Notes: generated by a model not told the origin, from the letters alone. A DNA stretch of 64,000 nucleotides from a bacterium (GCA_022842165.1 JALHQC010000017.1:1-64000); one strand, 5' to 3'; shown: positions 24,913-35,518, numbered from the stretch's first letter. Made by a program: numbers and translations.

Positions 24913-26097
24913 TCAGCGCTCCACCAGTTTCATGCGCGCGTTGAACCAGTTCATCAGCAGCGAAGTAAGCAAGCTCAGACTGAGGTATACGGCCATCCAC
25001 ACGCCGACGATTTCAATCGCCTGCCCCGTCTGGTTCAGCACCGTGCCCCCTGTCGCCACGAGGTCGGGGAACCCGATGGCGATCGACAGCGAAGAATTCT
25101 TGGTGAGGCTGAGGTAGGTCGAGGTGAGGGGCGGAATGATCACCCGCATGGCCTGCGGAATGACCACCAGGCGCAAGGCCTTGCCGGGGCGCAGGCCCAA
25201 TGCGTAGGAGGCTTCCGTCTGTCCGTGACTGATCGCCTGAATGCCAGCCCGCACAGCTTCCGCGATGAACGTGCCGGTATAGACGGACAGCGCAACCAGC
25301 ATGGCGATGAACTCGGGGATGATCTGCAGCCCGCCCGCGAAGTTGAAGCCCTTGATTTCCGGCACATCCCAGGTCAGCGGAAAACCCGCGGCGATGAACC
25401 CCAGCAGCGGCAGTCCTATGATCAGAGCCAGCGCAGTCCGTAACACCGGAAACATCTGCCCGGTTGCCAGCTGCCGCGCTTTCGACCACCGCGCGATGGC
25501 GATCGTTGCGGCGATGCCAATCAGCAGGCCGGCCAGCGCGATCCAGGCGCCTTCGCCGAAAACCGGTCGCGGCATCATCAATCCGCGATTGGACAGGAAC
25601 ACGCCATCCATGAAATTGAGGGCCTGCTTCGGGCCGGGCAGCGGCTGCAGGATGGCGCTGTAGAAAAAGAAGATCCAGAACAGCAGGGGCACGTTGCGGA
25701 AGATTTCGACGTAAAGCGTGCCGATGCGCGATATCAGCCAGTTCCTGGACAACCGAGCCACACCCATGGTGAAGCCGAGAATGGTGGCAAAGAAGATGCC
25801 GAAAATCGAAAGGATAATGGTGTTGGTGAAGCCGACAAGCAGCGCGCGTCCATAGTTTGAGGCGCTCGAGTAATCGATCGGCGGTTGGATGATGTCGAAG
25901 CCGGCTGTACGGTTCAGGAATTCCCAGCCCGACGCGATGTTTCGCGATTTCAGATTATTCGTGGTGTTGACGACGATCTCATAGAACAGCACCGCCAAAA
26001 TCAGCACCAGCAAGATCTGGAAGGCGATCGAGCGGACTTTCGGATTGTTCCAGAACGCGACTTTAACATGCCCGGAGGCATCAACAGTGGCGGTCAT
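24913..26097 (-). CDS. aapQ: Amino-acid ABC permease (AapQ-like)
   Basis: The 394-residue permease has an N-terminal membrane segment (AFQILLVLILAVLFYEIVV), a periplasmic part, and a HisM/GlnP-type core with the EAA loop YALGLRPGKALRLVVIPQAM near residue 290-310. Length is typical for AapQ. It lies downstream of aapJ across a 111-base gap containing a strong hairpin, and upstream of aapM. Confidence 0.92.
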   Translation of the reverse strand: MTATVDASGHVKVAFWNNPKVRSIAFQILLVLILAVLFYEIVVNTTNNLKSRNIASGWEFLNRTAGFDIIQPPIDYSSASNYGRALLVGFTNTIILSIFGIFFATILGFTMGVARLSRNWLISRIGTLYVEIFRNVPLLFWIFFFYSAILQPLPGPKQALNFMDGVFLSNRGLMMPRPVFGEGAWIALAGLLIGIAATIAIARWSKARQLATGQMFPVLRTALALIIGLPLLGFIAAGFPLTWDVPEIKGFNFAGGLQIIPEFIAMLVALSVYTGTFIAEAVRAGIQAISHGQTEASYALGLRPGKALRLVVIPQAMRVIIPPLTSTYLSLTKNSSLSIAIGFPDLVATGGTVLNQTGQAIEIVGVWMAVYLSLSLLTSLLMNWFNARMKLVER

Positions 26098-26175
26098 CCC
26101 TTACCCTTTGCAAAGCGTCATGCTCCTCCCCTGGGGCCTGCCGGCATTCCGGTTCAAGCTTGTTGCAAGAAGGTC

Positions 26176-26200
26176 GGGGTCCGGCATGAAGCCGGACCCC
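26176..26200. repeat. Perfect stem-loop between aapJ and aapQ
   Basis: GGGGTCCGGC (26176-26185) and GCCGGACCCC (26191-26200) form a perfect 10-bp stem with a 5-base loop. In ABC operons such structures sit after the binding-protein gene and give it a higher transcript level than the permeases; the position fits. The core resembles the hairpin at 42867-42887, so it may also be a dispersed intergenic palindrome. Confidence 0.7.
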
Positions 26201-26208
26201 GGGAGCGA

Positions 26209-27261
26209 TCAGCGGATGGGCGGAGCGTATTGCAAGCCACCGTTGTTCCACAGGGCGTTCTTGCCGCGGGCGATCTTGAGGTCGGTGCCGGCGCCAACAT
26301 TGCGCTCGAAGATTTCGCCGTAGTTGCCGACACCCTTGACGATGCTGACGACCCAGTCTTCCGACAAGCCGATGCCGGTGCCAAAGCCGGCCGCAGAACC
26401 GTCCTCGTTGGCGATTCCGAGAATGCGCTTGATCTCGGGGTTGCCGTCGGCTCCGCTGTTCTTCGTCTTGATCTCGTCGACATTGGCCGACGTGATGCCG
26501 AATTCTTCCGCCGTCAGCAGCGCGTAGTAGGTCCACTTCACGACGTTGAACCAGGCATCGTCACCCTGGCGGACGACGGGGCCAAGCGGCTCCTTCGAGA
26601 TGATCTCGGGAAGAATGACGTGCTCGGCCGGATTCTTCATCTTCAGGCGCTCGGCATAGAGGCCCGACTGGTCGGTCGTGAAGATATCGCAGCGGCCTTC
26701 GTCATAGGCCTTCACCAGTTCGTTGGCGTCTTCGATGGCCACAACCTGATACTTCATGTTGTTGGCCTTGAAATAGTCGGCGAGGTTCAGTTCCGTCGTT
26801 GTGCCGGTGGCGGTGCAGACCGTCGCGCCGTCGAGCTTCAGAGCCGAATCGACGCCAAGCGACGACTTCACCATGAAGCCCTGGCCATCGTAGTACATGG
26901 TGCCTGCGAACTTCAGGCCGAGCGAGGTATCGCGGCTCATTGTCCAGGTGGTGTTGCGCGACAGGACGTCGACTTCGCCGGACTGCAGCGCCGTAAAGCG
27001 CTCCTTGGAGTTCAGCGGAGAGAACTTCACCTTCTGCGGATCATTGAAGATGGCGGCGGCCACGGCGCGGCAAAAGTCCACGTCCATGCCGGTCCAGTTA
27101 TTGTTCGAATCGGGATTGGAGAAGCCCGGCAGGCCCTGGCTCACGCCGCATTGCACGAAGCCCTTCTGCTTGATGTCGTCAAGCGTACCGGCGCTGGCCG
27201 CTGTTGCCGCCACTGCGCTCACTGCTGCACCCAGCACCCAAGACAAGAATTTGGTCTTCAT
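26209..27261 (-). CDS. aapJ: Periplasmic amino-acid-binding protein AapJ
   Basis: The 350-residue protein has a signal peptide (MKTKFLSWVLGAAVSAVAATAASA) and the AapJ solute-binding sequence (FVQCGVSQGLPGFSNPDSN, MDVDFCRAVAAAIFNDP, RNTTWTMSRDTSLGLKF, ISKEPLGPVVRQGDDAWFN). It is the first gene of the operon and would deliver a broad range of L-amino acids to AapQMP. Its start is at 27261; the upstream 180 bases, after cobK, hold its promoter. Confidence 0.93.
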   Translation of the reverse strand: MKTKFLSWVLGAAVSAVAATAASAGTLDDIKQKGFVQCGVSQGLPGFSNPDSNNNWTGMDVDFCRAVAAAIFNDPQKVKFSPLNSKERFTALQSGEVDVLSRNTTWTMSRDTSLGLKFAGTMYYDGQGFMVKSSLGVDSALKLDGATVCTATGTTTELNLADYFKANNMKYQVVAIEDANELVKAYDEGRCDIFTTDQSGLYAERLKMKNPAEHVILPEIISKEPLGPVVRQGDDAWFNVVKWTYYALLTAEEFGITSANVDEIKTKNSGADGNPEIKRILGIANEDGSAAGFGTGIGLSEDWVVSIVKGVGNYGEIFERNVGAGTDLKIARGKNALWNNGGLQYAPPIR

Positions 27262-27441
27262 TGATTGATCTCTTTCTCGACTGTGCGGCGCATGAAGAAA
27301 GAGTATCCGATGTCCATCAGCAATAGCCCTGTTCCTCGTCAACGCTTCTTCGCGCCGCTGTTACGTTGTTCGCTCCCTGGAGGTGATCTTGTACCGATTG
27401 TCACCCCTCTGCCGATAAAGAAGCGGGAAACGTCTTGGAGG

Positions 27442-28185
27442 TCAAGGTAAAAGCATAGCCCCATGCGCTGTGATCAATTCTCCAACATTCGCGTAAGTTG
27501 GGACCGCGGGTTTCGGCGGCCTCTCGATCATGATGACCGGCAAGCCCAGCGCCCGCGCCGCCCCAAGCTTGGCCGAAGTATCTGCGCCGCCCGCATTCTT
27601 GGTAACGAGATGTGAGATGTGATGTTGTGTGATGAGTTCACATTCATGTTCCAGCGTGAAAGGCGGACGCTCCAGGATGATGGTCCACGCGGGCGGCACC
27701 GGTCCGGCATAGGGCTCGATCATGCGCGCCAAGCCGGACACATCGGTCCGCGTCAGAAACATGCTGATCTCTTTCCGCCCGATCGTCACCAGCGCCCGCG
27801 ATCCCGGCGACAGCAGCGCCGCCGCTTCGGAGGCGGATAGAGCGGCCGTCCAGCTGTCCCCCGCCTCGGGTTTCCATGGCGGCCGTTCAAGTCTGAGAAT
27901 TGGCACTCCCGTCTCAGCTGCCGCCTGAACGGCCTGCCGCGACATTTGCGCCGCAAAGGGATGGGACGCATCGACGACCGCCGAAATCCTGTCTTGCCGC
28001 AGGAATCCGGCAAGGCCATCGCTGCCGCCAAATCCACCGGTCCGCACCTCGCCTGCGGGCAGCAGCGGCTTCGCAGTCACCCCCGCCAGCGACGTGATGA
28101 CGTTACACCCCTTCGCGATCAGCGCGGCAGCAAGCTCGCGCGCATCCCGCGTGCCGCCCAGAATGAGGATGCGCTCACGCTGCAT
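27442..28185 (-). CDS. cobK: Precorrin-6A reductase
   Basis: NAD(P)H-dependent reductase of the corrin ring (precorrin-6A to precorrin-6B). The 247-residue sequence shows the N-terminal nucleotide fold (ILILGGTRDARELAAALI), VDASHPFAAQMS, and the C-terminal KNAGGADTSAKLGAARALGL that binds the substrate. The ATG at 28185 overlaps the cbiD stop by 11 bases. It ends the minus-strand cbiD-cobK pair. Confidence 0.92.
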   Translation of the reverse strand: MQRERILILGGTRDARELAAALIAKGCNVITSLAGVTAKPLLPAGEVRTGGFGGSDGLAGFLRQDRISAVVDASHPFAAQMSRQAVQAAAETGVPILRLERPPWKPEAGDSWTAALSASEAAALLSPGSRALVTIGRKEISMFLTRTDVSGLARMIEPYAGPVPPAWTIILERPPFTLEHECELITQHHISHLVTKNAGGADTSAKLGAARALGLPVIMIERPPKPAVPTYANVGELITAHGAMLLP

Positions 28186-29221
28186 GGCCGATGATGCTGC
28201 CCCCGCGCGACACAATCATCACATCCGCCGCCACGGGTGCGCCACGCAGCACCACCTTCACGGTCTCGAGCGCCGCCGCGGCAACACGTGACGCAAGATC
28301 AAAACCCTGCGCCATTTCCAGTACCTCCTGCGCTGTATTGGCGGCCAGCACCGACTTGCGCGGCAACTCCGGGGCCATCGCCGCCAGCCAGTCAAGGTCG
28401 ACCTGGCTTCGCCCGGAATGAAGGTCGAGCGCGCCCTGCCCCAGCTTGGCGATCTTCCCAAAGCCGCCGCCGATGGTCACCCGCGCCACCGGATGATCGC
28501 GAAGGTATTTGAGCAGTCCGCCCGCGAAATCGCCCATGTCCAGCATCGCCTCGAGCGGCAAGCCATAATGCGCGCGCACCGCATCCTCAGACGTCGAGCC
28601 GGTGCAGCCCGCCACATGCGTCAATCCAATGGCACGCGCCACGTCGATGCCGCGATGGATCGAGGCGATCCATGCCGCGCAGGAGAAGGGATGAACGATC
28701 CCCGTCGTGCCGAGGATCGACAATCCGCCGATGATGCCCAGCCGCGGGTTCCAGGTTTTCTGGGCCAGCGCCTCTCCATCCGGAATCGAGATCTCGATTT
28801 CGACATCCGTTCCCCCCAGTTCTTGGATGACGGCTGCCATCATCTGCCGCGGCACGGGGTTGATCGCGGGCTCGCCCGGTGGAATGGGCAATCCGCCCTT
28901 GGTCACCATCCCCACGCCTGGCCCCGCCTTGAAGCGGATGCCCGTGCCGCCTTCCCGCACCGTGGCGATCACCATGCAGCCATGCGTCACGTCCGGGTCA
29001 TCGCCCGCATCCTTGATGATTCCGGCGCGCGTCCAGCCCTCGCCCATCTCTTCCAGCGCCAGCGGAAAGGCCGGCGTCTCGCCTTTTGGCAGGGTGATCG
29101 TCACCGGATCGGGAAACCTGCCGGTCCGCAATGCCGCAAACGCTGCCTTCACCGCCGCGGTTGCGCATGCGCCCGTCGTCCAGCCGCGCCTTAACTCGCC
29201 TTCGGGCTTCTCTAATCGCAT
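28175..29221 (-). CDS. cbiD: Cobalt-precorrin-5B C1-methyltransferase
   Basis: The 348-residue protein opens with LRRGWTTGACATAAVKAAFA, the CbiD signature, and has the LPKGET and GTTGIVHPFS motifs. CbiD methylates C1 during ring contraction; alphaproteobacteria lacking CobF often use it in an otherwise aerobic route. It is divergent from cobA over 22 bases, so a shared promoter must overlap coding ends or lie in that short gap. Confidence 0.92.
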   Translation of the reverse strand: MRLEKPEGELRRGWTTGACATAAVKAAFAALRTGRFPDPVTITLPKGETPAFPLALEEMGEGWTRAGIIKDAGDDPDVTHGCMVIATVREGGTGIRFKAGPGVGMVTKGGLPIPPGEPAINPVPRQMMAAVIQELGGTDVEIEISIPDGEALAQKTWNPRLGIIGGLSILGTTGIVHPFSCAAWIASIHRGIDVARAIGLTHVAGCTGSTSEDAVRAHYGLPLEAMLDMGDFAGGLLKYLRDHPVARVTIGGGFGKIAKLGQGALDLHSGRSQVDLDWLAAMAPELPRKSVLAANTAQEVLEMAQGFDLASRVAAAALETVKVVLRGAPVAADVMIVSRGGSIIGHAA

Positions 29222-29243
29222 TGGCCCACTCTATAAGGGCGCG

Positions 29244-30113
29244 ATGGAACTTGGACCAACAAAAACGATCGGCGGCTGGGTGAGCGCCAGCGAAGGTGCG
29301 ACAGGCTTCGCCCGCCTTGATGCCGAGCCGTTCCCTGCCTTCGAGCCAGGCTGGGTCTGGCTGGTGGGTGCAGGCCCCGGCGCGCCGGGCCTCATGTCGC
29401 TTCTCTGCTATCATGCGCTGCAGACCTGCGATGTCGTCGTCTATGATGCGCTGGTGAACCCCGACATCCTGCGCTGGGTGAAGCTGGGCGCCGAACTCGA
29501 ATATGCGGGAAAGCGCGGCGGCAAGCCTTCGCCCACCCAGAAGGACATCACCCTTCGCCTGATCGACCTCGCCCGGGCCGGAAAGCGCGTGCTGCGGCTG
29601 AAGGGCGGCGATCCCTTCATGTTCGGCCGCGGCGGCGAGGAATGCCAGCATCTGGCCGGAGCCGCCATCCCCTTCCGCATCATTCCGGGCATCACGGCGG
29701 GGATCGGCGGCCTCGCCTATGCCGGCATGCCTGCAACCCATCGCGACACCAACCACTCCGTCATCTTCCTCACCGGACATGATGCCACGGGCAACATGCC
29801 GGCTAACGTCAACTGGGCGGCGATCGCCAGGGCCTCGCCGGTCATCGTCATGTATATGGCGGTTAAGCATTTGGGCGAGATCGCCACCGCCCTGATGGAC
29901 GGCGGCCGCTTGGCCGATGATCCCGTCACCATCCTCTCCAACGCGTCGATGCCCCACCAGCAGGTGGCGGAGACGACACTTGGCGAAGCGGAAGCCTTTG
30001 TTGCGGCGAACGATCCGCCGACGCCCGCCATCGTCGTCGTCGGCCACGCTGCCGACTGGCGCTCGCTGCTCGATTGGTACAAGGGTCCGCTGCGGGAGAA
30101 CCCGATTGGCTAA
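29244..30113 (+). CDS. cobA: Uroporphyrinogen-III C-methyltransferase
   Basis: SAM-dependent methylase making precorrin-2 from uroporphyrinogen III. The 289-residue protein has a roughly 35-residue N-terminal extension before VWLVGAGPGAPGLMSLL, then YDALVNPDIL, RLKGGDPFMFGRGGEE and the AGIGGLAYAGMPATHR loop. The ATG at 29244 is preceded by GGGC only weakly; the long extension leaves room for a GTG or internal start. Begins the cobA-cobB-cobQ-cbiB unit. Confidence 0.92.
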   Translation: MELGPTKTIGGWVSASEGATGFARLDAEPFPAFEPGWVWLVGAGPGAPGLMSLLCYHALQTCDVVVYDALVNPDILRWVKLGAELEYAGKRGGKPSPTQKDITLRLIDLARAGKRVLRLKGGDPFMFGRGGEECQHLAGAAIPFRIIPGITAGIGGLAYAGMPATHRDTNHSVIFLTGHDATGNMPANVNWAAIARASPVIVMYMAVKHLGEIATALMDGGRLADDPVTILSNASMPHQQVAETTLGEAEAFVAANDPPTPAIVVVGHAADWRSLLDWYKGPLRENPIG

Positions 30114-31383
30114 AGCCATCGTCGTCGCGGCGCCGTGCTCGGGCAGCGGCAAGACGCTGGTTACGCTTGGCCTGCTTCGCGCCTTCCGCAATCGCGGCAT
30201 CCGCATCGCCTCCGCCAAGGTGGGGCCCGACTATATCGACCCGCGTTTTCACGAGGCTGCCACCGGCCGCCCCTGCTTCAACCTCGATCCCTGGGCCATG
30301 AGCGAAGGCCAGATCGCCCGCATTCTGGAGGATGCGAGCCTCGACGCTGATCTCATCATCATTGAGGGCGTCATGGGTCTGTTCGATGGCCCGCATCGGG
30401 CATTCGGCTCCACCGCCGATCTTGCCCACATGCTGCAAATCCCAGTGCTTCTGACCGTCGATGCCCGCCATCAAGGCCAGTCCATTAGCGCGCTTGTCCA
30501 TGGTTTCGCCCGCTACAAGCTGGGCCTGAAATCCGCCGGCGTCATCCTGAACCGGGTTTCCAGTGACCGCCATGAGGCGATCCTTAGGGATGCTCTGGGC
30601 CGCCGCGTCCTCGGTGTGGTGCGGCATGACGACTCACTTGCTCTCCCCTCCCGCCACCTCGGACTTGTGCAAGCTGAGGAACATCAGCAGCTTGAACGGT
30701 TCATCGAAGGTGCCGCCTCAGCTGTTGCACATGAAACAATTCTTGACAGGATTCTGGAAACTGCAACGCAACCCCTTGGCGAATCAGCGAATCGCCCGTC
30801 ACTGAAGCCCCTGGGGCAGAAAATCGCCATCGCCCGCGATCGGGCCTTCGCATTTGCCTATCCCCACCTCCTGCAATGCTGGCAGAGGGCCGGGGCGGAG
30901 CTATCGTTCTTTTCTCCTTTGGCCAACGAAGCCCCTGACGCCAGCGCCGACGCCGTCTTCCTCCCCGGCGGCTATCCCGAGCTTCACGCCGGAAGACTGA
31001 GCAGCAATTTGAGCTTCCTTGACGGCCTTCGCACCGCCCGGGGCCTCGTCTATGGCGAGTGCGGTGGCTACATGGTGCTAGGTGTGAGCCTGACCGCGAG
31101 TGACGGCACAGCCTATCCGATGGCGGGTCTCCTCCCCGTCTCGACCAGCTTTGCCGCCCGCAAGCTGCACCTTGGCTACCGGCAGTTGAAGCCGCTTTCC
31201 GGCGCGCCCTGGGACAGTCCGCTTCGCGGCCACGAATTCCATTATTCGACCGTTGAAAACGAAGGCGAAGCCGAGCGTCTCTTTGAAGTGGAAGATGCGG
31301 CAGGAGAGCCCCTCCCGTCCATGGGTCTGCGGCGCGGCAAGATCATGGGCTCCTATGCGCATGTGATCTGCGAGGTCGAATGA
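30106..31383 (+). CDS. cobB: Cobyrinic acid a,c-diamide synthase
   Basis: ATP-dependent amidotransferase that amidates the a and c side chains. Start is a TTG that overlaps the last 8 bases of cobA; no ATG or GTG lies before the conserved (L)[16 protein letters not shown]. The 425-residue chain has that P-loop, [11 protein letters not shown], the GVMGLFDG segment, and a C-terminal glutaminase domain with [12 protein letters not shown] carrying the catalytic cysteine. The glutaminase also shows GYRQL and the EFHYS motif. Confidence 0.92.
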   Translation: MAKAIVVAAPCSGSGKTLVTLGLLRAFRNRGIRIASAKVGPDYIDPRFHEAATGRPCFNLDPWAMSEGQIARILEDASLDADLIIIEGVMGLFDGPHRAFGSTADLAHMLQIPVLLTVDARHQGQSISALVHGFARYKLGLKSAGVILNRVSSDRHEAILRDALGRRVLGVVRHDDSLALPSRHLGLVQAEEHQQLERFIEGAASAVAHETILDRILETATQPLGESANRPSLKPLGQKIAIARDRAFAFAYPHLLQCWQRAGAELSFFSPLANEAPDASADAVFLPGGYPELHAGRLSSNLSFLDGLRTARGLVYGECGGYMVLGVSLTASDGTAYPMAGLLPVSTSFAARKLHLGYRQLKPLSGAPWDSPLRGHEFHYSTVENEGEAERLFEVEDAAGEPLPSMGLRRGKIMGSYAHVICEVE

Positions 31384-32843
31384 CCGCCCGCGCCATCATG
31401 CTGATGGGCACCGGCTCGGATGTGGGAAAGTCGCTGATCGTCGCCGGCCTCGCCCGCGCCTTCACCCGCCGCGGACTGAGGGTTCGACCCTTCAAGCCGC
31501 AGAACATGTCGAACAATGCTGCCGTAACAGCGGATGGCGGCGAAATCGGCCGCGCCCAGGCCCTGCAGGCCCGCGCCGCCTGCGTCGAGCCCACGGTCCA
31601 CATGAACCCAGTACTCCTGAAGCCCGAAAGCACCACTGGGGCACAGGTGATCGTGCAGGGAAAGCGCCACGCCACCATGGCAGCGCGAGACTATTTCCGG
31701 AACCGCATACAATTCATGCCGGCAATCCTCGAAAGCTTCCGGCGGCTGGCGGAGGATGCTGACCTCGTCATCGTCGAGGGTGCCGGAAGCCCCGGCGAAA
31801 TCAACCTGCGCGATGGCGACCTCGCCAACATGGGCTTTGCCGCTGCCGCCAACATTCCCGCCCTGCTGGTGGGCGACATTCACCGAGGCGGCGTCATCGC
31901 CTCGATCGCCGGAACCTTCGACATTCTGCTGCCGGAAGACCGCGCGCGGCTAAAAGGCTTCCTGATCAACAAGTTCCATGGCGATCCTGCACTGTTCTCT
32001 GAAGGGCGGAGCTTTCTTGAAGAGCACACGGGCGCTCCCTGTCTCGGCATCATCCCGCATTTTGCGGAAGCCCGGAACCTGCCAGCCGAAGATGCAGTAG
32101 CTTTGGAGGAAGTTCTCACAAGCCATTCTGGGACCTACCGGATTTCAGTGTTGCGCCTGCCCCGCATCGCCAATTTTGACGATCTGGACCCGTTGCGCCT
32201 CGAATCCGGCGTCTCCGTCACCTTCATCCAGCCGGGCGAGCCGATCCCCGCCGACACCCGCCTCGTCATCATTCCTGGCTCGAAATCGACAATCGCCGAT
32301 CTCGCGGCACTCCGCCGGGAAGGCTGGGACATCGACCTCAAAGCCCACGTCCGGCGCGGTGGCCTCGTCCTTGGGCTCTGCGGCGGCTACCAGATGCTCG
32401 GCCGGATGGTCCATGATCGCCAGGGCCTTGAAGGCCCGCCCACCAGCGTCGAGGGGCTGGGCCTCCTCCAGCTCGAAACCGAGCTGCTGCCGGACAAGAC
32501 CCTCACCCGCGTCACCGGCACCCATGCCGGCACCGCGGCGCCGATTTCCGGCTATGAGATCCATCTGGGTACAACGGAAGGTCCGGACACCACCCGCCCC
32601 TTCGCCATGATCGGCGGCGTGCCCGACGGTGCCACCTCCGCCAATGGCCAGGTCATGGGCACCTACCTTCACGGCTGTTTCGGCAGTGACGCCTTCCGCT
32701 CCGCCTTCCTGAAATCGCTCGGTGCGCAGTCCTCAGCCCTCCGCTTCGATGACCTGATCGAGCGTACGCTGGACGATCTCGCCGCCCATCTGGAAGCCCA
32801 CCTCGACGTCGATCGCATCCTGGCGCTGGCGGAACCCGTCTGA
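31380..32843 (+). CDS. cobQ: Cobyric acid synthase
   Basis: Amidotransferase that amidates side chains b, d, e and g. The 487-residue protein opens with [20 protein letters not shown] (P-loop) and has [31 protein letters not shown], and the glutaminase cysteine in [12 protein letters not shown]. The start overlaps the cobB stop by four bases (ATGA). Length is normal. Confidence 0.95.
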   Translation: MTARAIMLMGTGSDVGKSLIVAGLARAFTRRGLRVRPFKPQNMSNNAAVTADGGEIGRAQALQARAACVEPTVHMNPVLLKPESTTGAQVIVQGKRHATMAARDYFRNRIQFMPAILESFRRLAEDADLVIVEGAGSPGEINLRDGDLANMGFAAAANIPALLVGDIHRGGVIASIAGTFDILLPEDRARLKGFLINKFHGDPALFSEGRSFLEEHTGAPCLGIIPHFAEARNLPAEDAVALEEVLTSHSGTYRISVLRLPRIANFDDLDPLRLESGVSVTFIQPGEPIPADTRLVIIPGSKSTIADLAALRREGWDIDLKAHVRRGGLVLGLCGGYQMLGRMVHDRQGLEGPPTSVEGLGLLQLETELLPDKTLTRVTGTHAGTAAPISGYEIHLGTTEGPDTTRPFAMIGGVPDGATSANGQVMGTYLHGCFGSDAFRSAFLKSLGAQSSALRFDDLIERTLDDLAAHLEAHLDVDRILALAEPV

Positions 32844-33799
32844 TGTGGTGGCCCGTTCCGGCCTTCGCGGGTGCCGCTTTGGCCCTTCTCGTCGAGCGCT
32901 TCATCGGCTACCCGAAGCCGGTTTTCGCGAAGATCAGCCATCCCGTCGTCTGGATCGGATCTCTCATCACCTGGGCGGACCGCAACCTGAACCGTTCCGG
33001 CGCCAGCCCGAAGGAAGCCCGGCTTCGCGGCATCATCGCACTTCTGGTCCTCATCGCCGTCGCCTTCGTCCCGGCCTGGATCATCTCCCATCTCCTCGCC
33101 ACCGCGCGCGCGGGCTGGATCATCGAGGCGCTGGTCGCCACCAGCCTCATCGCCCAGAAATCGATGCGCGACCACGTGATGGACGTCTTTCGTGCCTTCT
33201 CGAGGTCGCTGCCCGCGGCGCGCCAGTCGGTCAGCCTGATCGTCGGCCGCGATCCCTCGCAGTTGGACGAGTCAGGCGTTTCCAAAGCTACCCTCGAAAG
33301 CCTCGCCGAGAACACGTCGGACGGTATCGTCGCACCTGTCTTGTGGTTCGCGCTGCTGGGGCTTCCTGGCATCGCCGTCTACAAGGCCATTAACACTGCG
33401 GATTCGATGATTGGCCACAAGTCGGAGAAATACCTTCACTTCGGCTGGGCCGCCGCCCGCCTTGACGATCTCGTCAACCTCCCCGCCTCGCGCCTGACCG
33501 GCATTCTGTTTGCCGCCACCCAGCCCTCGCGCTTCCGCTATGTCTTCGAGGTGATGCGCCGCGATGCGCCAAAGCACGGCTCGCCCAATGCCGGCTGGCC
33601 GGAGGCCGCAATGGCTGCCGCGCTCGATCTCAAATTTGGCGGCCCCCGAGCATATCAGGGCGAAACGGTCGATCTGCCCTGGATGGGCGAAGGCCGGGCG
33701 CAGCTCACCCGGCAGGATATCAAGCGCGGCCTGAAGCTCTACAGTCGCGCCATGTGGCTGCTGTTCCTGGGATTGCTGGCGCTCGCCATCATCCTTTGA
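32843..33799 (+). CDS. cbiB: Adenosylcobinamide-phosphate synthase
   Basis: Inner-membrane enzyme (CbiB, also called CobD) attaching the aminopropanol arm. The 318-residue protein has LLVERFIGYPKPVFAKISHPV near its start, LASTENTSDG-like SLAENTSDGIVAPVLWFAL, KAINTADSMIGHKSEKY and several membrane helices. It overlaps cobQ by one base (TGATG) and converges with cobU by 11 bases. Confidence 0.93.
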   Translation: MWWPVPAFAGAALALLVERFIGYPKPVFAKISHPVVWIGSLITWADRNLNRSGASPKEARLRGIIALLVLIAVAFVPAWIISHLLATARAGWIIEALVATSLIAQKSMRDHVMDVFRAFSRSLPAARQSVSLIVGRDPSQLDESGVSKATLESLAENTSDGIVAPVLWFALLGLPGIAVYKAINTADSMIGHKSEKYLHFGWAAARLDDLVNLPASRLTGILFAATQPSRFRYVFEVMRRDAPKHGSPNAGWPEAAMAAALDLKFGGPRAYQGETVDLPWMGEGRAQLTRQDIKRGLKLYSRAMWLLFLGLLALAIIL

Positions 33800-34295
33800 G
33801 CTTCAGCGGCAGTCCGGCGGCCACGAAGAATACCTCGTCGGCCACTTCTGCCAGCCGCTGGTTGGCGAAGCCCTGCTCGTCGCGAAAGCGCCGCGCCATG
33901 GCATTTTCCGGCACGATCGACAGCCCCACCTCGTTCGAAACCAGCACGATCCGCCCCTGCGCCGCGTCCAGTGCCCCACAAAGATCGGCGACGGCTGCGT
34001 TTAGATCACGCCCATGATGCAAGAGGTTTCCGAGCCACACCGTCACGCAGTCCACGAGCACGAAGCCCTCAGCGCCGGTCAGCGCCGAAACCGGATCGAG
34101 CGGCGCCTCGATGGTGGTCCACCCATCACCCGCCCGCTGTTCTCGGTGCTTCGCGATCCGCTTCCGCATCTCGTCGTCGAAGGCCTCGGCCGTCGCGATG
34201 TAGGTTTTCGGGCCTTCAATTCCCGCAGCCAGACCCTCCGCAAACCGGCTCTTGCCGGAGCGCGCACCTCCCAGAACCAGCGTGACGCGCCTCAT
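33789..34295 (-). CDS. cobU: Adenosylcobinamide kinase / guanylyltransferase
   Basis: The bifunctional enzyme (CobU, CobP in older alphaproteobacterial naming) phosphorylates and guanylylates adenosylcobinamide. The 168-residue chain opens with [17 protein letters not shown] (P-loop) and carries [11 protein letters not shown], containing the histidine that takes GMP, and [14 protein letters not shown]-like [14 protein letters not shown]. The ATG at 34295 overlaps the DUF1636 gene stop by four bases. Confidence 0.93.
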   Translation of the reverse strand: MRRVTLVLGGARSGKSRFAEGLAAGIEGPKTYIATAEAFDDEMRKRIAKHREQRAGDGWTTIEAPLDPVSALTGAEGFVLVDCVTVWLGNLLHHGRDLNAAVADLCGALDAAQGRIVLVSNEVGLSIVPENAMARRFRDEQGFANQRLAEVADEVFFVAAGLPLKLKG

Positions 34296-34663
34296 GCCTT
34301 CACCGGCGGAATGCGGGCGATGAAATGTCCGCGCATGCGATCGGGCCACAGGCGGAACGGCACCTCCCCCGTCTCCGTCTCGCCATGCGCCGCAAACCAG
34401 TCGAGAATGGCATCCGCCTGCTCGCGGCTCGGCTCATGGTCGCCGGTGAAATAGGTGAAGCGCTCATCGTCGCGCAGCACCACGCTGCAATGCCGCTTGC
34501 AGTTCCACAGGCAGACTTGTGTCTGAACCTTCACATCGGCACCCCGCGCGGCGATCGCATCCCGCATGTGGCCGATCAGGATTTCACCGCCGGTCCGTCC
34601 ATCAGGCCCGGTCTTTTCGGCGGGCGTAAAGCGGCAGGTGGTGCACATCACGATTTCGCGCAT
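34292..34663 (-). CDS. DUF1636 metal-binding protein of the cobalamin cluster
   Basis: The start at 34663 gives [12 protein letters not shown]; the longer frame is antisense to nadK. The 123-residue chain has cysteines in CTTC, CLWNC and KRHC, a thioredoxin-like ferredoxin arrangement suited to a [2Fe-2S] cluster. DUF1636 genes are repeatedly found beside cobW/cobN and cobalamin genes, and this one overlaps cobU by four bases, so a redox or cobalt-handling role in the pathway is likely but unproven. Confidence 0.8.
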   Translation of the reverse strand: MREIVMCTTCRFTPAEKTGPDGRTGGEILIGHMRDAIAARGADVKVQTQVCLWNCKRHCSVVLRDDERFTYFTGDHEPSREQADAILDWFAAHGETETGEVPFRLWPDRMRGHFIARIPPVKA

Positions 34664-34750
34664 GAATTTCAGTGTATCCGTTCGGGGATTGCCAAAGTGG
34701 TTGCCTTCAATGTAGGCAATCACACTGGCTGTCAACGCGATGAAACCGGC

Positions 34751-35518
34751 ATGAAATTCAAGTCTATCGCCTTCCTCGCCTCGGAATCGCCCGAAGCGAA
34801 AGAGGCTCTGGCGAAGCTGGTGGCCCGCCACGGCAATGCCGAACCGGATGAGGCCGATGCCGTAGTGGCCCTCGGTGGCGACGGCCACATGCTGCAGACG
34901 CTACACCGTTTCGTTTCAACGGGTAAACCCATCTACGGGATGAACCGAGGCACCGTCGGCTTCCTCATGAACGACTACGAGGAAGATCACCTTCTCGACC
35001 GCCTCCACGCCGCAGAACTCACCACCATTCACCCGTTGAAGATGGTGGCGAAGGACGAGTCCGGCAAAACCCACCGCGCCATCGCTTTCAACGAAGTATC
35101 CCTCCTCCGCCAGCGCTACCAGGCGGCGAAGCTGCAGATCGCGGTCGACGGCAATCCCCGGATGGACGAGCTGATCTGCGACGGCATCCTCGTCGCGACG
35201 CCCGCCGGCAGCACCGCCTATAATCTTTCAGCCCACGGACCGATCCTGCCGATCAACTCCCAGCTTCTGGCATTAACACCCATCAGCGCCTTCCGCCCGC
35301 GCGGCTGGCGCGGCGCCATCCTGCCGCATCAGGCGAAGGTCACGATCAAGATTCTCGAAGGCCAGAAGCGCCCGGTCGCCGCCGTCGCCGATCACGTCGA
35401 AGTCCGCCATGTGCGTGAAGTGGAGATCGCGGAGGATCGCAAGCGCTCCGCCAAGATCCTGTTCGATCCCGGCCACAGCCTCGCCGAACGCGTGCTGCGA
35501 GAGCAGTTCCGCTTCTAG
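34751..35518 (+). CDS. nadK: NAD kinase
   Basis: Phosphorylates NAD to NADP. The 255-residue chain has the [13 protein letters not shown] motif (GGDG), a [12 protein letters not shown] segment, the NEVSLLR loop and [18 protein letters not shown]. The ATG at 34751 begins [10 protein letters not shown]. It is divergent from the DUF1636-cobU pair over 87 bases and its stop overlaps the DUF2336 stop. Confidence 0.93.
   Translation: MKFKSIAFLASESPEAKEALAKLVARHGNAEPDEADAVVALGGDGHMLQTLHRFVSTGKPIYGMNRGTVGFLMNDYEEDHLLDRLHAAELTTIHPLKMVAKDESGKTHRAIAFNEVSLLRQRYQAAKLQIAVDGNPRMDELICDGILVATPAGSTAYNLSAHGPILPINSQLLALTPISAFRPRGWRGAILPHQAKVTIKILEGQKRPVAAVADHVEVRHVREVEIAEDRKRSAKILFDPGHSLAERVLREQFRF

Noticed and set aside
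27262-29243. Cobalamin riboswitch near the cob genes
   Set aside because: No B12-box-like sequence or suitable leader; the divergent gap between cbiD and cobA is only 22 bases.
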